From contig NZ_JADNQZ010000037.1 in assembly GCF_015709515.1 (NCBI RefSeq), forward strand, positions 1 to 46,443: a DNA stretch of 46,443 bases, written 5' to 3'. The stretch is from Methylocystis sp. H62. GTDB taxonomy: Bacteria > Pseudomonadota > Alphaproteobacteria > Rhizobiales > Beijerinckiaceae. The notes beneath the pieces were generated by a model. That model had not been told where the DNA came from, did not search any database, and was given only the letters and a program-made list of their open reading frames with translations. Positions 8,839 through 17,900 of the stretch are shown here, one piece after another. A program made the position numbers and the translations under genes. Position 1 is the stretch's first letter. Every line of letters starts with the position of its first letter.

Positions 8839-9600
8839 TTAGTGCTCGCGGCCGTGGGCACGGCTTCCAAGCGGGCGAGGGACTCCTGGAGCTCCAGGGT
8901 TTTGAGATGGGTCGAAGGCGTCGCCACGCCGTTTTTGGGCCCGCTTCTGGATAGTCCCCACTGCTAATTCCGAGGTGACGGAACGCGATGAAGCAGCAAG
9001 TGGGGCAGCGTGCTGGCGTTCTGTCCGATCGAGCTGCTCGTTAACTTGGGAAAACTTCGCCGTGGTTTCGCGTTGCATGTGCTCAACTTTACCCGCTAGC
9101 TCAGCGATCGCGGCGCTGCTCTCCCTCTTCACACCATCAAGACGCCTCTTCAGCTCCTCGAGTGCGGTGGCATCCTTCGCACTCATGCTTCGTGCGGCAG
9201 GTATCGCTTCGACTCTGGCTTGAAGGGCACGAATTTCATCGGCCATTTTTTGCTTGATGCGGAGCAACTCGGCGCGCTCCACGCTCTCTTGTGCCACGGC
9301 AGTCGGGCTGTGCTGAGGCTTCATGGGGTAAAACTGAATCTGACCACCAGAAAAATACAAACCTGCCACCCATGCGAAACCCGACACGCCGGCCGCCAGC
9401 GCCGCGCGCGGAGCATAAGTTAAGAGACGTTTGAAGAGTGTGGGCAACTTTCGCGCGAAGGCTGCCTCGGCCTTCCTGAATGACGTTGAGTCGAACGTTG
9501 CATCAGCCGCCCCTACCTTTATGTCCAGCACATTCGCATCCTGTGGGGAGACAGCGGCGACGCTGGCCTCGGTAACCGGGGCGTCCACAGGATGGGACAT
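8839..9600 (-). CDS. Hypothetical membrane-anchored coiled-coil protein
   Basis: A 253-residue protein of unknown function. From the start at 9600 (MSHPVDAPV; Shine-Dalgarno taggag 7 bases before) it has an acidic N-terminal segment, one likely transmembrane helix (APRAALAAGVSGFAWVAGLYF), then a long coiled coil (ERAELLRIKQKMADEIRALQARVE...ELKRRLDGVKRESSAAIAELAGKVEHMQRE) and a basic, Pro-rich tail. The topology suggests a cytoplasmic N-terminus and a periplasmic coiled coil. Similar single-span coiled-coil proteins occur in Rhizobiales, but no function is known to me. An upstream in-frame ATG at 9660 is less likely because it lacks a ribosome site. Confidence 0.65.
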   Translation of the reverse strand: MSHPVDAPVTEASVAAVSPQDANVLDIKVGAADATFDSTSFRKAEAAFARKLPTLFKRLLTYAPRAALAAGVSGFAWVAGLYFSGGQIQFYPMKPQHSPTAVAQESVERAELLRIKQKMADEIRALQARVEAIPAARSMSAKDATALEELKRRLDGVKRESSAAIAELAGKVEHMQRETTAKFSQVNEQLDRTERQHAAPLAASSRSVTSELAVGTIQKRAQKRRGDAFDPSQNPGAPGVPRPLGSRAHGREH

Positions 9601-9705
9601 GTACGAACTCCTACGCGCTACGAGGATAGCTAGGGGTGCTGTGACAAGCCTCGCGGGCATCTACCTAAAATTCTATTAAAGACTCGCGAGCCGGAGATGC
9701 ACGAG

Positions 9706-9747
9706 TCCTAAGTGACGCAATCCGAATCCTAAGTGACGCAATCCGAA
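9706..9747. repeat. Perfect tandem duplication, 2 x 21 bp
   Basis: The unit starting tcctaagtgacgcaatccg occurs at 9706-9726 and 9727-9747. It precedes an IstA relic. IS21-family ends carry multiple internal repeats, so this may be the old IS end. The segment taagtgacgca also resembles the ISL3 terminal repeat in this window. Confidence 0.65.
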
Positions 9748-9889
9748 CTCAGTGATTTCCGTTTAGCGTGAAAGTAAGCGAGGAAGGCCCGGAAAACTGG
9801 CCATCGGACACTGCAAAATTGTTAGGGTTTTCTGGATAGGCGCCATGGACTATGCGCTCGCTATGGTCAGGCGCGTTTCAAAGTCGACC

Positions 9890-10289
9890 AAGTCGGCGCA
9901 AACGCGCCGGCGCGGCAAAGAAAACCAAGGGACAAGGCGAAAGTCGAGCAGGCCGTCCTCATCGTCGAGCGATGGCTTGCTCGGGCGGCTGCGCCATCGG
10001 ACTTTCTACAGCCTGGCGGAGGTCAACGCCGCGATCGGCGGACTGTTGACGCATCTCAACGAGGAGCGCCCTCACCGGCTCGGCGCGACGCGCCGGCAGT
10101 TGCTGAAGGAGATCGATCGCCCGGCGCTCAAGGCCTTGCCGACCGAGCCCTATGAATTCAGCGAATGGCGCACGTGCCGCGTCGGCATCGATTATCACGT
10201 CGACGCCGGCTTCCATTATTACAGCGTTCCCTATCGCTTCTTGCGCGCCGAGGTCGACGTGCGGCTGACCGTCGGGACGGTCGAAATTC
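9890..10289 (+). pseudogene. IS21-family IstA transposase relic
   Basis: C-terminal part of an IstA transposase: RKPRDKAKVEQAVLIVERW in one frame, then, after a one-base insertion near 9975, LGRLRHRTFYSLAEVNAAIGGLLTHLNEERPH...LPTEPYEFSEWRTCRVGIDYHVDAGFHYYSVPYRF. The match stops at TVEI (about 10287), exactly at the stop codon of phaC on the other strand, so the rest was lost there. No IstB is present. Confidence 0.85.
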
Positions 10290-12072
10290 AAGCGTCCGAT
10301 CTCACCCGGGCGTAGGAGCCCGGCGCGTCCTCGATCACGGTCAGCCTGCCATCGCCGGGCTGGCGCGCAGGCATCCGACCGGAGGCGAAGCCCGTCACCC
10401 ATTCGTCCCAGATCGGCCACCACGAACCCTGCTGCGCAGCGGCGCCAGAGAACCATTGGTCGGGCGTCGCCGGCAGGTCATCGTTGGTCCAATGACCGTA
10501 CTTGCCGCCCGGCGCGTTGATCACCCCGGCCATATGGCCCGAGGCGGCTAGAACGAATTTGACCGGCCCCTTGTAGAGGTGGGTAGCTGCATAGGTGGAC
10601 TTCCACGGGGCGATGTGATCCTCCCGCGTCGACAGGATGAAGGTCGGCGTCGTGATCTGCGTCAGGTCGAGCGGCACGTCGTATAGGCGGATGCCGCCGG
10701 GCTTCGCCAGCAGATTCATCTGATACATATTGCGCAGGTAGAAAGAATGCATGGCTGCCGGCATGCGCGTCGAGTCGGCGTTCCAGTAAAGGAGGTCGAA
10801 CGGCAAATGCTCCCTGCCGAGGAGATAATTTCTCACCACAAAGGACCAGATCAGATCGTTCGAGCGCAGCATGTTGAACGACATCGCCATGTCCTGCGCC
10901 TCAAGATAGCCGCGCTCCTTCATGCGCTCATCGAGCGAAGCGAGCTGCTCATTGTCGATGAACACGGCCATGTCGCCGGCGTCCGCGAAGTCGACAAGCG
11001 TGACGAAATAGGAGGCGCTGGCGATCCGCTCGTCGCCGCGCGCGGTCATATAGGCGAGGGTCGAGGCGAGCAACGTGCCGCCTAGGCAATAACCAACGGC
11101 GTTGACTGAACGTTCGGCCGTCGCCATCTCGATCGCGTCGAGGGCTGCGAGCGGACCCTCCTGCATGTAGTCCTCGAAGCTCTTCTCGGCCAGCTTCTCG
11201 TCGGGATTGACCCAGGAGATGACAAAGACCGTGTGGCCTTGGTCAACGGCCCATCTGATGAAGGAGTTCTTCGGCTGCAGGTCGAGCACATAGAATTTAT
11301 TGATCCACGGCGGCACAATCAGCAGCGGTCGGCGACGCACGTCGGGCGTCGCCGGCGTATATTGGATGAGCTGCATCAGGTCATTCTGGAAGACGACTTT
11401 GCCCGGCGTCGCTGCTATATTGTCACCGAGGCGGAACGCACCCATGTCGGTCATGGTGATTGACAGCCGACCCTTGCCGCGCTGCAAATCGTCGAGCAGG
11501 TTCTCGAGTCCGCGGAGAAGATTCTGTCCGCCAGTCTCAAGCGTCGCAGCGAGGACCTCGGGATTGGTTGCGACGAAATTGGACGGGGAGAGCGCGTCGA
11601 CGAACTGGCGCGTATAGAAGTCGACCTTGCGCGCGGTCGCCGGGTCGAGCCCCTCGACGCCGCGCACCGCCGCGAGCACAGCCTTGGCCCAAATGAGATA
11701 GCTCTCTTTGACGAAATTGAAGACCACGCTCTCGGTCCAGTCGGGATGTTTGAAGCGCTTGTCCTGCGGCGGTTCCTCGGTCCCGGCGCTATGCCCCATC
11801 AAGCGCTCGGCCGTCGTCTGCCAAACGCGCAGGCTATCGTTGAATAGATCGATCTGGGTGCGGGCGATCGCGGCCGGATCGGTCATCATCTTCGTCGTCA
11901 GTTCGATGAAAGCGCCGGGTAGCGTCGTCACATCGCCCATGCCGAGCTGCGAGATGTCCGGCCGATCGCGCAGGAAGTCCTGGACGAGCCGCTGGCTCTG
12001 CTCGGCGATCTTGCCCAATTGCGTCGCGAGAGCGGCTGCATCCCATCCTGGCTGCGTCGAATTCTGAGCCAT
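10288..12072 (-). CDS. phaC: Class I poly(3-hydroxyalkanoate) synthase
   Basis: Polymerises (R)-3-hydroxyacyl-CoA into PHA on the granule surface. The lipase-like box GYCLGGT carries the catalytic cysteine at about residue 329. The catalytic Asp region (TREDHIAPWKSTY) and His region (ASGHMAGVINAPGGKYGHW) follow. The PhaC N-terminal domain precedes them (DKRFKHPDWTESVVFNFVKESYLIWAKAV). The length of about 594 residues is normal for class I. The start ATG at 12072 (MAQNSTQPGWD) has aggtagg just upstream; the longer in-frame form from 12129 lacks support. An IS21 relic abuts its stop codon, but the terminal residues look complete. No phaA or phaB is next to it. Confidence 0.95.
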   Translation of the reverse strand: MAQNSTQPGWDAAALATQLGKIAEQSQRLVQDFLRDRPDISQLGMGDVTTLPGAFIELTTKMMTDPAAIARTQIDLFNDSLRVWQTTAERLMGHSAGTEEPPQDKRFKHPDWTESVVFNFVKESYLIWAKAVLAAVRGVEGLDPATARKVDFYTRQFVDALSPSNFVATNPEVLAATLETGGQNLLRGLENLLDDLQRGKGRLSITMTDMGAFRLGDNIAATPGKVVFQNDLMQLIQYTPATPDVRRRPLLIVPPWINKFYVLDLQPKNSFIRWAVDQGHTVFVISWVNPDEKLAEKSFEDYMQEGPLAALDAIEMATAERSVNAVGYCLGGTLLASTLAYMTARGDERIASASYFVTLVDFADAGDMAVFIDNEQLASLDERMKERGYLEAQDMAMSFNMLRSNDLIWSFVVRNYLLGREHLPFDLLYWNADSTRMPAAMHSFYLRNMYQMNLLAKPGGIRLYDVPLDLTQITTPTFILSTREDHIAPWKSTYAATHLYKGPVKFVLAASGHMAGVINAPGGKYGHWTNDDLPATPDQWFSGAAAQQGSWWPIWDEWVTGFASGRMPARQPGDGRLTVIEDAPGSYARVRSDA

Positions 12073-12179
12073 ATGCCTACCTGCGGTCCATTCTGCGTCC
12101 ATGCAATCCTTGTCATACCATCTGGTCAAGTGCTGGGCGCGAGCGGACTCTCCGAAAGTCGGTTACGGGTCTTGGTTGT

Positions 12180-12420
12180 GTGAAAACGCGTTTGCGGTAT
12201 GCCTTGCTGATGCGCGCCACCGCCGAGGCGACAATGACGCTCGCCGAAAATCCGAGGCGTCTCGGTGCCAAGATCGGATTGCTCGCCGTCCTTCACACTT
12301 GGGGGCAGACGCTCACGCATCACCCCCACGTCCATTGCGTCGTCCCCGGCGGCGGCGTCTCGCTCGACGGGAGGCGCTGGATCGCCTGCAAACCAAGCTT
12401 CTTCCTGCCCGTGAAGGTGA
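12180..12420 (+). pseudogene. IS91-family transposase fragment
   Basis: Internal piece of a Y2/IS91 transposase: AKIGLLAVLHTWGQTLTHHPHVHCVVPGGGVSLDGRRWIACKPSFFLPV. The conserved HPHVHCVVPGGG motif is clear. The catalytic tyrosine part is missing, and the frame runs straight into a PhnA relic. It is a decayed remnant. Confidence 0.8.
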
Positions 12421-12423
12421 CGG

Positions 12424-12636
12424 TAGTTGTGAAAGACAGCAAATGGCGCAGAACTCAAGGACGGCGATTCCGTGACCTTGATAAAGGACCTGAAGGTTAA
12501 GGGCTCATCCGTCGTCCTCAAACGCAGGACCTTGATCAAAAATATCCGACTCACGGATGATCCGGCCGAAATCGATTGCCGCGCTGAAAAAGTAAAAGGG
12601 CTCGTGCTGCGTACGGAGTTCGTCAGGAAGGCCTAG
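12424..12636 (+). pseudogene. PhnA/YjdM C-terminal domain relic
   Basis: From VVKDSK the reading frame shifts near 12446 and continues as AELKDGDSVTLIKDLKVKG...LKRRTLIKNIRLTDDPAEIDCRAEKVKGLVLRTEFVRKA, stop at 12634-12636. This is the conserved C-terminal domain of PhnA (YjdM), a small zinc-ribbon protein once linked to phosphonate use. The zinc-ribbon N-terminus has been replaced by the IS91 fragment. There is no functional start. Confidence 0.75.
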
Positions 12637-12726
12637 CTGCTCGTCATCGAATGGCGCGCAGGACGAGCCGACCCATCGAAATTCTCGACCTGCGCACCTA
12701 GCGATTAGCAAGAAGACCGGTTTTCA

Positions 12727-13077
12727 TCAGGAAACTTTGGTCGCCGGCAGTGGAACGGCTCTTCCTGGAATGAATGTCCTAGTCCGGTTCGGAGCAAAAG
12801 CCATATTCTTGTGTGTATCGCAATAAATGGCCTCTGGTGCGCATCCGCATGCGCATGCGCATCCGCAGAACCGGAACGAGTCGAAATGGTGCGGATCGCC
12901 AATTGGCCAGCAGCACTTTCCATTCCGAATCTGCATGAAGAGGATAGGGACCGACTCCAGCAAGGGTTTCCAACTGCTGTCTTGGTCTAGGTTGCTTATA
13001 TCTCGGCGGTCTGCGTCTTGCCTTTCGAGCAGATCGGCGGGCGCAAGCCGGTTAGTCTCCTTCTTCAGCTTGGTCAT
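12727..13077 (-). CDS. GcrA-like protein lacking the HTH domain
   Basis: The C-terminal half, CCWPIGDPHHFDSFRFCGC...YCDTHKNMAF, is the Cys-rich GcrA C-terminal motif (CxWPxGxP...FxFCG...YCxxH). GcrA is the alphaproteobacterial cell-cycle regulator that binds sigma-70 RNA polymerase at methylated promoters. The usual N-terminal helix-turn-helix is absent; residues 1-50 are polar and unlike GcrA. Within the Cys motif a run CGCACACGCAPE comes from a short DNA repeat (gcatgcgcatgcgcatccgc near 12844-12863) and looks expanded. It may be a stand-alone GcrA domain or a decayed copy. The start is uncertain because no clear ribosome site is seen. Confidence 0.6.
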   Translation of the reverse strand: MTKLKKETNRLAPADLLERQDADRRDISNLDQDSSWKPLLESVPILFMQIRNGKCCWPIGDPHHFDSFRFCGCACACGCAPEAIYCDTHKNMAFAPNRTRTFIPGRAVPLPATKVS

Positions 13078-13294
13078 TTAGGTTTCATAGCCCTTTCGTT
13101 AATTGGAGAATAATGTCCAAGTGGTTCGCCAGTGCGGCACGGAAGCAAAGATCAAGGGTGCCGCGCTGGTCCTCTGAGGACGGGCGGGGAGCTTCGCGTG
13201 CTGGAGGAGCAGACGACCGTCGCACGCAGGCCCCTGCTGTTCAATTGCCGCTGATCGAACGTGTGCGAACATCCGGGTTTGCGTTTCCTGGGGC

Positions 13295-13486
13295 CTACCA
13301 CAGCATCTTGTAATAGATGACTTCGAAGAATCCTACGTCGATGGCGAGTAGCATCGCGACAATGAACGCTCCCCGATCAGATGGCCCGCGTTCCACGGCA
13401 TCTTTTCCGTAAAATTTCCGTATGCCGGGCAGCTCCGGCATCTCGATGCGTTTGCTGCGCTTTAATTGATAGTGGCAAATTGTCAT
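13295..13486 (-). CDS. Small hypothetical protein with hydrophobic C-terminus
   Basis: A 63-residue protein (MTICHYQLKRSKRIEMPELPG...). The C-terminal part FIVAMLLAIDVGFFEVIYYKMLW is probably one membrane helix. The start is chosen because aaggag lies 10 bases before the ATG at 13486. No family recognised. It lies 245 bases downstream of the aldolase gene on the same strand and may be transcribed from its own promoter. Confidence 0.5.
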   Translation of the reverse strand: MTICHYQLKRSKRIEMPELPGIRKFYGKDAVERGPSDRGAFIVAMLLAIDVGFFEVIYYKMLW

Positions 13487-13732
13487 ATTTGCTGAACTCC
13501 TTAAGCGAATACCCCTGATGTCTTGAAAATGATTCTCAAATAAGCTGCAGCAACGCCCGTGAAGCGGCGCATTCTTGCATTCACTGCAACGCGACAATGT
13601 CCGCCATCGCGCCACGACCAACCGAACAGCAAATCGAAGACGTCGCGCCTACTTCGCGAGCGTCGCGCCGCCGCCTATGCCGCCGCTGAGCGCGTCCAAT
13701 GTGAAGGATATTTCCAGCGGGAACACAACCAA

Positions 13733-14761
13733 TCATGGCGCGACGCGTTCTTCCATTTCCGTCCATTGTCCTTGGGCGGCAAGCGCGTTCATATGAGCTC
13801 GGTGAGTGAAAGCCGCCTGGGCGTCGAGAACATTGCTCGGCATTCCGGACCAGGTTTTCAACGCCGCCGTCTGCAAGGCTCGGCCGTAACTGAAAGTCAG
13901 CGCCCATGGCCCGCCAAGGCGATTGATGGCGCCGAGATTTGCGGTCGCCTCAATGTCGGATTGGCCGCCCGACAGGAAGGCGACACCTGGTACCGCCGCT
14001 GGAACGCAATTTTTCAACACCCGAATTGTCGAAAGCGCGACTTCTTCGGGCGACGCTCGCTTCGGATGTTTTTGTCCGGCGACGACCATATTGGGCTTCA
14101 GCAGCATTCCTTCGAGCAGGACCCGCGCTTCGTAAAGCCGCATGAAGACAGTCTTCAATACACATTCGGTCACTTCGCCGCATCGCTCGAGATCATGGTC
14201 GCCGTCCATTAAGACCTCGGGCTCGACGATGGGCACTAGATCGGCGTTTTGGCATAGCGCCGCGTAGCGGGCGAGCGCTTGCGCATTCGTCTCGATCGCG
14301 AAATCCGTTGGAATACCACTATCGGAACCGACGCTGATAACCGCGCGCCATTTTGCGAAGCGCGCCCCTAGGCGGCTATATTCGATCAGCCGTTCGAGCA
14401 GACCGTCGAGACCTTCAGTAATCGTTTCGCCGGGAAAATTGGCAAGCGGCTTTGCCCCCAAATCGACCTTGATGCCCGGAATGGCGCCGGCCGCCTCGAT
14501 GTATTTGACGAGTGGCGTCCCGTCGCTGGCGGTCTGTCTAATGGTCTCATCGAAGAGGATGACGCCAGAAATATATCGATTAATTGCCTCTTCGGCGCGG
14601 AACAGAAATTGGCGATAATCGCGCCGCGTCGCCTGGGTAGAGTCGACGCCGATTGCCGCGAACCTTTTCGCGATCGTTCCGGCGCTCTCGTCCGCGGCGA
14701 GAATGCCCTTCCCCGGTGCGACCATGGCTCTCGCGGTTCGAACGAGCACGTCCTTGTTCAT
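13733..14761 (-). CDS. Class I fructose-bisphosphate aldolase
   Basis: Cleaves fructose-1,6-bisphosphate to two triose phosphates by Schiff-base chemistry. Class I landmarks: GKGILAADESAGTIAKRF near the N-terminus, FAKWRAVISV, PIVEPEVLMDGDH, and the Schiff-base lysine in LLKPNMVVAGQ (K of LLKPN), then VPGVAFLSGGQSD and ALTFSYGRALQ. At 342 residues the gene is complete. The ribosome site aggagaagg lies 4-12 bases before the ATG. The family is the metazoan-like type found in many alphaproteobacteria. Monocistronic as far as visible. Confidence 0.95.
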   Translation of the reverse strand: MNKDVLVRTARAMVAPGKGILAADESAGTIAKRFAAIGVDSTQATRRDYRQFLFRAEEAINRYISGVILFDETIRQTASDGTPLVKYIEAAGAIPGIKVDLGAKPLANFPGETITEGLDGLLERLIEYSRLGARFAKWRAVISVGSDSGIPTDFAIETNAQALARYAALCQNADLVPIVEPEVLMDGDHDLERCGEVTECVLKTVFMRLYEARVLLEGMLLKPNMVVAGQKHPKRASPEEVALSTIRVLKNCVPAAVPGVAFLSGGQSDIEATANLGAINRLGGPWALTFSYGRALQTAALKTWSGMPSNVLDAQAAFTHRAHMNALAAQGQWTEMEERVAP

Positions 14762-14887
14762 AATCCTTCTCCTCTGAGCCAGCCCGGTCGATGACTAGTT
14801 TAGAGATGCATCCTCGGGCGCTTTCCTCTTCCGCTATGCCGACGCGTATGTGCCTTTGTTGAAGCTACGAATTGAACAGACGCTGAC

Positions 14888-15205
14888 ATGAATGATGAAC
14901 GCTCCCACCTGACGCCGGCCGCCGTCGCGCTTCTTGCCGAGACTGACAGTTTAATGAACTTCGCCCGCATCAAGGAAAATGGTGTCTCGGAAAAAACGCC
15001 AATGCAGACCTTCATTGATGCGCTGCCTTTGGCGCCGCCGCTTGAACCACCAACGGGCCAGCTCATGCCGTCGGTCAGATCAAGTGCCAATTGTACAGTC
15101 GATAAGACGGGTCGGAATAACCAGAGTGTTTCAGAGCGCCACGAGCGCGCCACGCCGATTTGGATCCGATCTGCGTACTTGCCATACGTGCCCGCGGCAT
15201 TATGA
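14888..15205 (+). CDS. Hypothetical protein, weak call
   Basis: An open frame of 105 residues (MNDERSHLTPAAVALLAETDSLMNFARIKENGVSE...). The first 60 residues have the local coding base pattern; the rest does not. No family recognised and no good ribosome site. It may be the start of a decayed gene. The stretch 14762-15303 otherwise shows nothing. Confidence 0.25.
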   Translation: MNDERSHLTPAAVALLAETDSLMNFARIKENGVSEKTPMQTFIDALPLAPPLEPPTGQLMPSVRSSANCTVDKTGRNNQSVSERHERATPIWIRSAYLPYVPAAL

Positions 15206-15303
15206 GGCCGGACACACGAAAGCGCCCGACCACATGCTCGCGCCCAAAGAAAATCCTTGCATTCGACGCGAGCGTCCCCACACGAGACACCCCCGTTCAA
15301 CAC

Positions 15304-15600
15304 TCAGCGCTCTCGTTTCACTTGCCCCACCCGCGAAGCGAGGTGCGCGAAGGATTGGCTACGGCCCTCGGATGACGCTTGTAACTCCTGTCTCAGAAAG
15401 CGCACCGGGAAGCAGATCGCATCCACATTCGCGCCCCGCAGTTCGGCGGGCCGATTAGGATCCGCCACCAGAGCCGATTCTGCTTCCGCCAACAGCCGAT
15501 CGATTTCCCCTTCCTCGAAAACTCCCTTTTCGCGCAAAGCGACAAGCAGGGCGGAAATGACGACGTAAAGGCCCTCAAGCTGAAGATTCGCGGTGTTCAT
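15304..15600 (-). CDS. Small conserved-looking hypothetical protein
   Basis: A 98-residue soluble protein (MNTANLQLEGLYVVISALLVALREKGVFEEGEIDRLLAEAESALVADPNR...AICFPVRFLRQEL). The sequence is amphipathic and helix-rich and has the codon pattern of a real gene. gagg lies about 8 bases before the ATG. Similar short proteins are found in Rhizobiales; no function is known to me. The 310 bases between it and the formate dehydrogenase stop (15601-15910) hold nothing I can identify. Confidence 0.6.
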   Translation of the reverse strand: MNTANLQLEGLYVVISALLVALREKGVFEEGEIDRLLAEAESALVADPNRPAELRGANVDAICFPVRFLRQELQASSEGRSQSFAHLASRVGQVKRER

Positions 15601-15910
15601 GGTTGCCTCGTGGCGTTGGGATTAAGTCCGCCGCCATCGTTCAGAGGTGTGCCGGGCAATGGATCGTGCGCCTACCCAAACTCCCACACAAGAGCCGACG
15701 CGTTCTGTCGTATCGCCTGTCGATTGTATAGAGGTCGCTTTTGCTTCGAGACTTGGAGGTTTGGCGAGAGAAGGTCCGAAAAGCCCTCGGCAAATGATAG
15801 CGCTCGAATGAAGTAATTGTTTGAGCTCCCGAGTCCGACACCAAAGCAATGCTTCAGTCGTCCATGATCGGGGCCAGGGCCAGCTCCAGTGCGTCGGGAA
15901 ACGGGCAACG

Positions 15911-17113
15911 TCAGCCTTTCTTGAAGCGGACGGCTTCTTCCGATCCGCTGGTTGCGTCGCCTGCGCTATATGAATGCGCCCCGGCGCCGGCGAGCATCCC
16001 CGCGCTAACGATGAGGTATTCATCGCGGATCGGGCGATTGTCGAACCAGCATTCGAGAATCTCCCGCACGCCAGCTGCATAACGCGTCTGCGCCGTCAGA
16101 CTGGTGCCAGAAATATGCGGCGTCATGCCATGGTGCGGCATACTTCTCCATGGATGGTCGACCGGTGCTGGTTGAGGAAACCAGACATCGCCCGCATAGC
16201 CGGCCAATTGTCCGCTTTCGAGGGCACGCACGATGGCGTCGCGATCGCAGATCTTGCCGCGCGCGGTGTTAACGATGTAGGAGCCGCGCTTCATTTTGGC
16301 AATTAATGCGTCATTGAACAGATGTTCGGTCTCCGGGTGCAACGGGCAATTTATAGTGACGACGTCACAAACCTCGACCATGCTTTCCACGCTGGGGTGA
16401 TACCTTACATTCAGTTCTCCTTCGACGGACTCCGGAAGGCGATGCCGGTCGAAATAGTGAAGGCCGACATCGAATGGCTTCAACCGCCGCAGTACTGCCG
16501 AGCCGATGCGGCCGGCGGCGACAGTGCCGACCTGCATGGCTTCAAGATCGTAAGAACGCGCTACGCAATCGGCTATGTTCCAGCCGCCTGTCACGACCCA
16601 TTGGTACGAAGGGATGTAATTGCGAACCAGCGCGAGGATCATCATCACCACATGTTCGGATACGCTGATGCTGTTGCAGTATGTGACTTCAGCGACGGTG
16701 ATATTGCGATCGATCGCTGCTTGCAGATCGGTGTGATCAGATCCAATGCCCGCGGTCACGATGAGCCTGAGCTTGGGCGCCTTCGCAATCCGCTCGCGGG
16801 TCATATAAGCCGGCCAAAAAGGCTGCGAAATGACGATGTCGGCGTCAGGAAGCTCTTGGTCGAGTACGCTGTCCGCGCCGTCCTTGCTGGATGTCACCAC
16901 TAGCTGATGACCGTTCGACTCTAGGAATTTGCGTAGTCCTAGTTCGCCGGAAACGCTGCCAAGGAGCGTACCCGGCTTGAAATCAATTGCTTTTGGGGAG
17001 GGCAGCGTTTGTCCGTCGGGATAGCGTTTGGGCTGAGCCACCTCATCGCGCGCATAGGCTTTCGGATAACCGTCGACCGGATCGTCATACAGCACGCATA
17101 CGATCTTGGCCAT
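15911..17113 (-). CDS. fdh: NAD-dependent formate dehydrogenase (metal-free type)
   Basis: Oxidises formate to CO2 with NAD+, giving NADH in the last step of C1 oxidation. It belongs to the D-2-hydroxyacid dehydrogenase superfamily, like Pseudomonas sp. 101 FDH. Landmarks: PDADIVISQPFWPAYMT, LIVTAGIGSDHTDL, VAEVTYCNSISVSEHVVMMIL, Rossmann motif GTVAAGRIG, DRHRLPE, NCPLHPETEHLFND, NTARGKICDRDA and HHGMTPHISGTSLTAQTRY, with the catalytic Arg/His region. At 400 residues it is full length. The ribosome site gggagcgg lies just before the ATG. A fragment of this gene (16772-16846) is duplicated at 42365-42438 beside the second formate dehydrogenase. Confidence 0.95.
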   Translation of the reverse strand: MAKIVCVLYDDPVDGYPKAYARDEVAQPKRYPDGQTLPSPKAIDFKPGTLLGSVSGELGLRKFLESNGHQLVVTSSKDGADSVLDQELPDADIVISQPFWPAYMTRERIAKAPKLRLIVTAGIGSDHTDLQAAIDRNITVAEVTYCNSISVSEHVVMMILALVRNYIPSYQWVVTGGWNIADCVARSYDLEAMQVGTVAAGRIGSAVLRRLKPFDVGLHYFDRHRLPESVEGELNVRYHPSVESMVEVCDVVTINCPLHPETEHLFNDALIAKMKRGSYIVNTARGKICDRDAIVRALESGQLAGYAGDVWFPQPAPVDHPWRSMPHHGMTPHISGTSLTAQTRYAAGVREILECWFDNRPIRDEYLIVSAGMLAGAGAHSYSAGDATSGSEEAVRFKKG

Positions 17114-17162
17114 GTTCCGCTCCCTCTCTCGCTGGGATGCAGGGTGCTAAGCTTTCGTGGCT

Positions 17163-17486
17163 CTACCCATCAGCAGCGCCAAGCGCGAACTGGCCTCGCT
17201 CATGGATACGCGCTAGCTCCGCCTCACCAGCCTCATCATAGTTGTCGACGTAGATAGCGCAGATCGTTTCATAGGCGATGCGTTCAGGGTTATCTGTCGA
17301 TTTCACCGAAGACGATATCCAGCGAGCGACGACAGCCGACATGTCTACCAGCCGACAATGCGATCGAGAGCGGCGTCGCCCCCATCCGCCCGGCATTGCC
17401 CTGCCTGCACTATAACGCTTTGGTCCGTCACTCGGCGGCGTTCCGAAATCGATCCCGTCTTTCAGACGGCGCAGTTCCGACCACAT
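17163..17486 (-). pseudogene. Relic of a formate dehydrogenase alpha N-terminus, fused to unknown sequence
   Basis: The frame starts MWSELRRLKDGIDFGTPPSDG, nearly the same as the start of the molybdenum formate dehydrogenase gene at 39214 (MWSELRGLKDEIDFGTPPRDG). After about 21 residues the match ends and the rest (…NPERIAYETICAIYVDNYDEAGEAELARIHERGQFALGAADG) belongs to no family I know. It lies 50 bases upstream of fdh on the same strand. I read it as a rearrangement scar; a real 107-residue protein cannot be excluded. Confidence 0.55.
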
Positions 17487-17900
17487 TCGCCCGCCCCGAT
17501 TGTCAGGCCAACTGGTGATCGCTCACAATTTGACCGGGCTCGACAGGCCGTAATGGCGATGGGGATTTGCGTAAGTATTGGGGTGCGCCACGATTAGGTG
17601 AGACATGCGATGCGCTAATTCGAAAACCGCAACCGGGTTAAAAATGACGAAAGACGCAAGGGCTTAACGCGGGAACGAGTCGCTCGCGAAGGACGCGCCC
17701 AAAGAGATACGCCGGAGACATCGCTCCTTTCAAGCAAATTGCGAATTTTTTCAGCGTGCGGCGCCGCATTCATGTCCACTCGGCACCGTCCGGCAGGCCT
17801 TCTTGGGCGAATCGCTCATGGGCCGTTTCGACCAGAACCCCAAAGAATCGTGGTCCCTCGTCGCTATTCGCCTGAAGTGGCACAACTACTTCGCTGTAGG

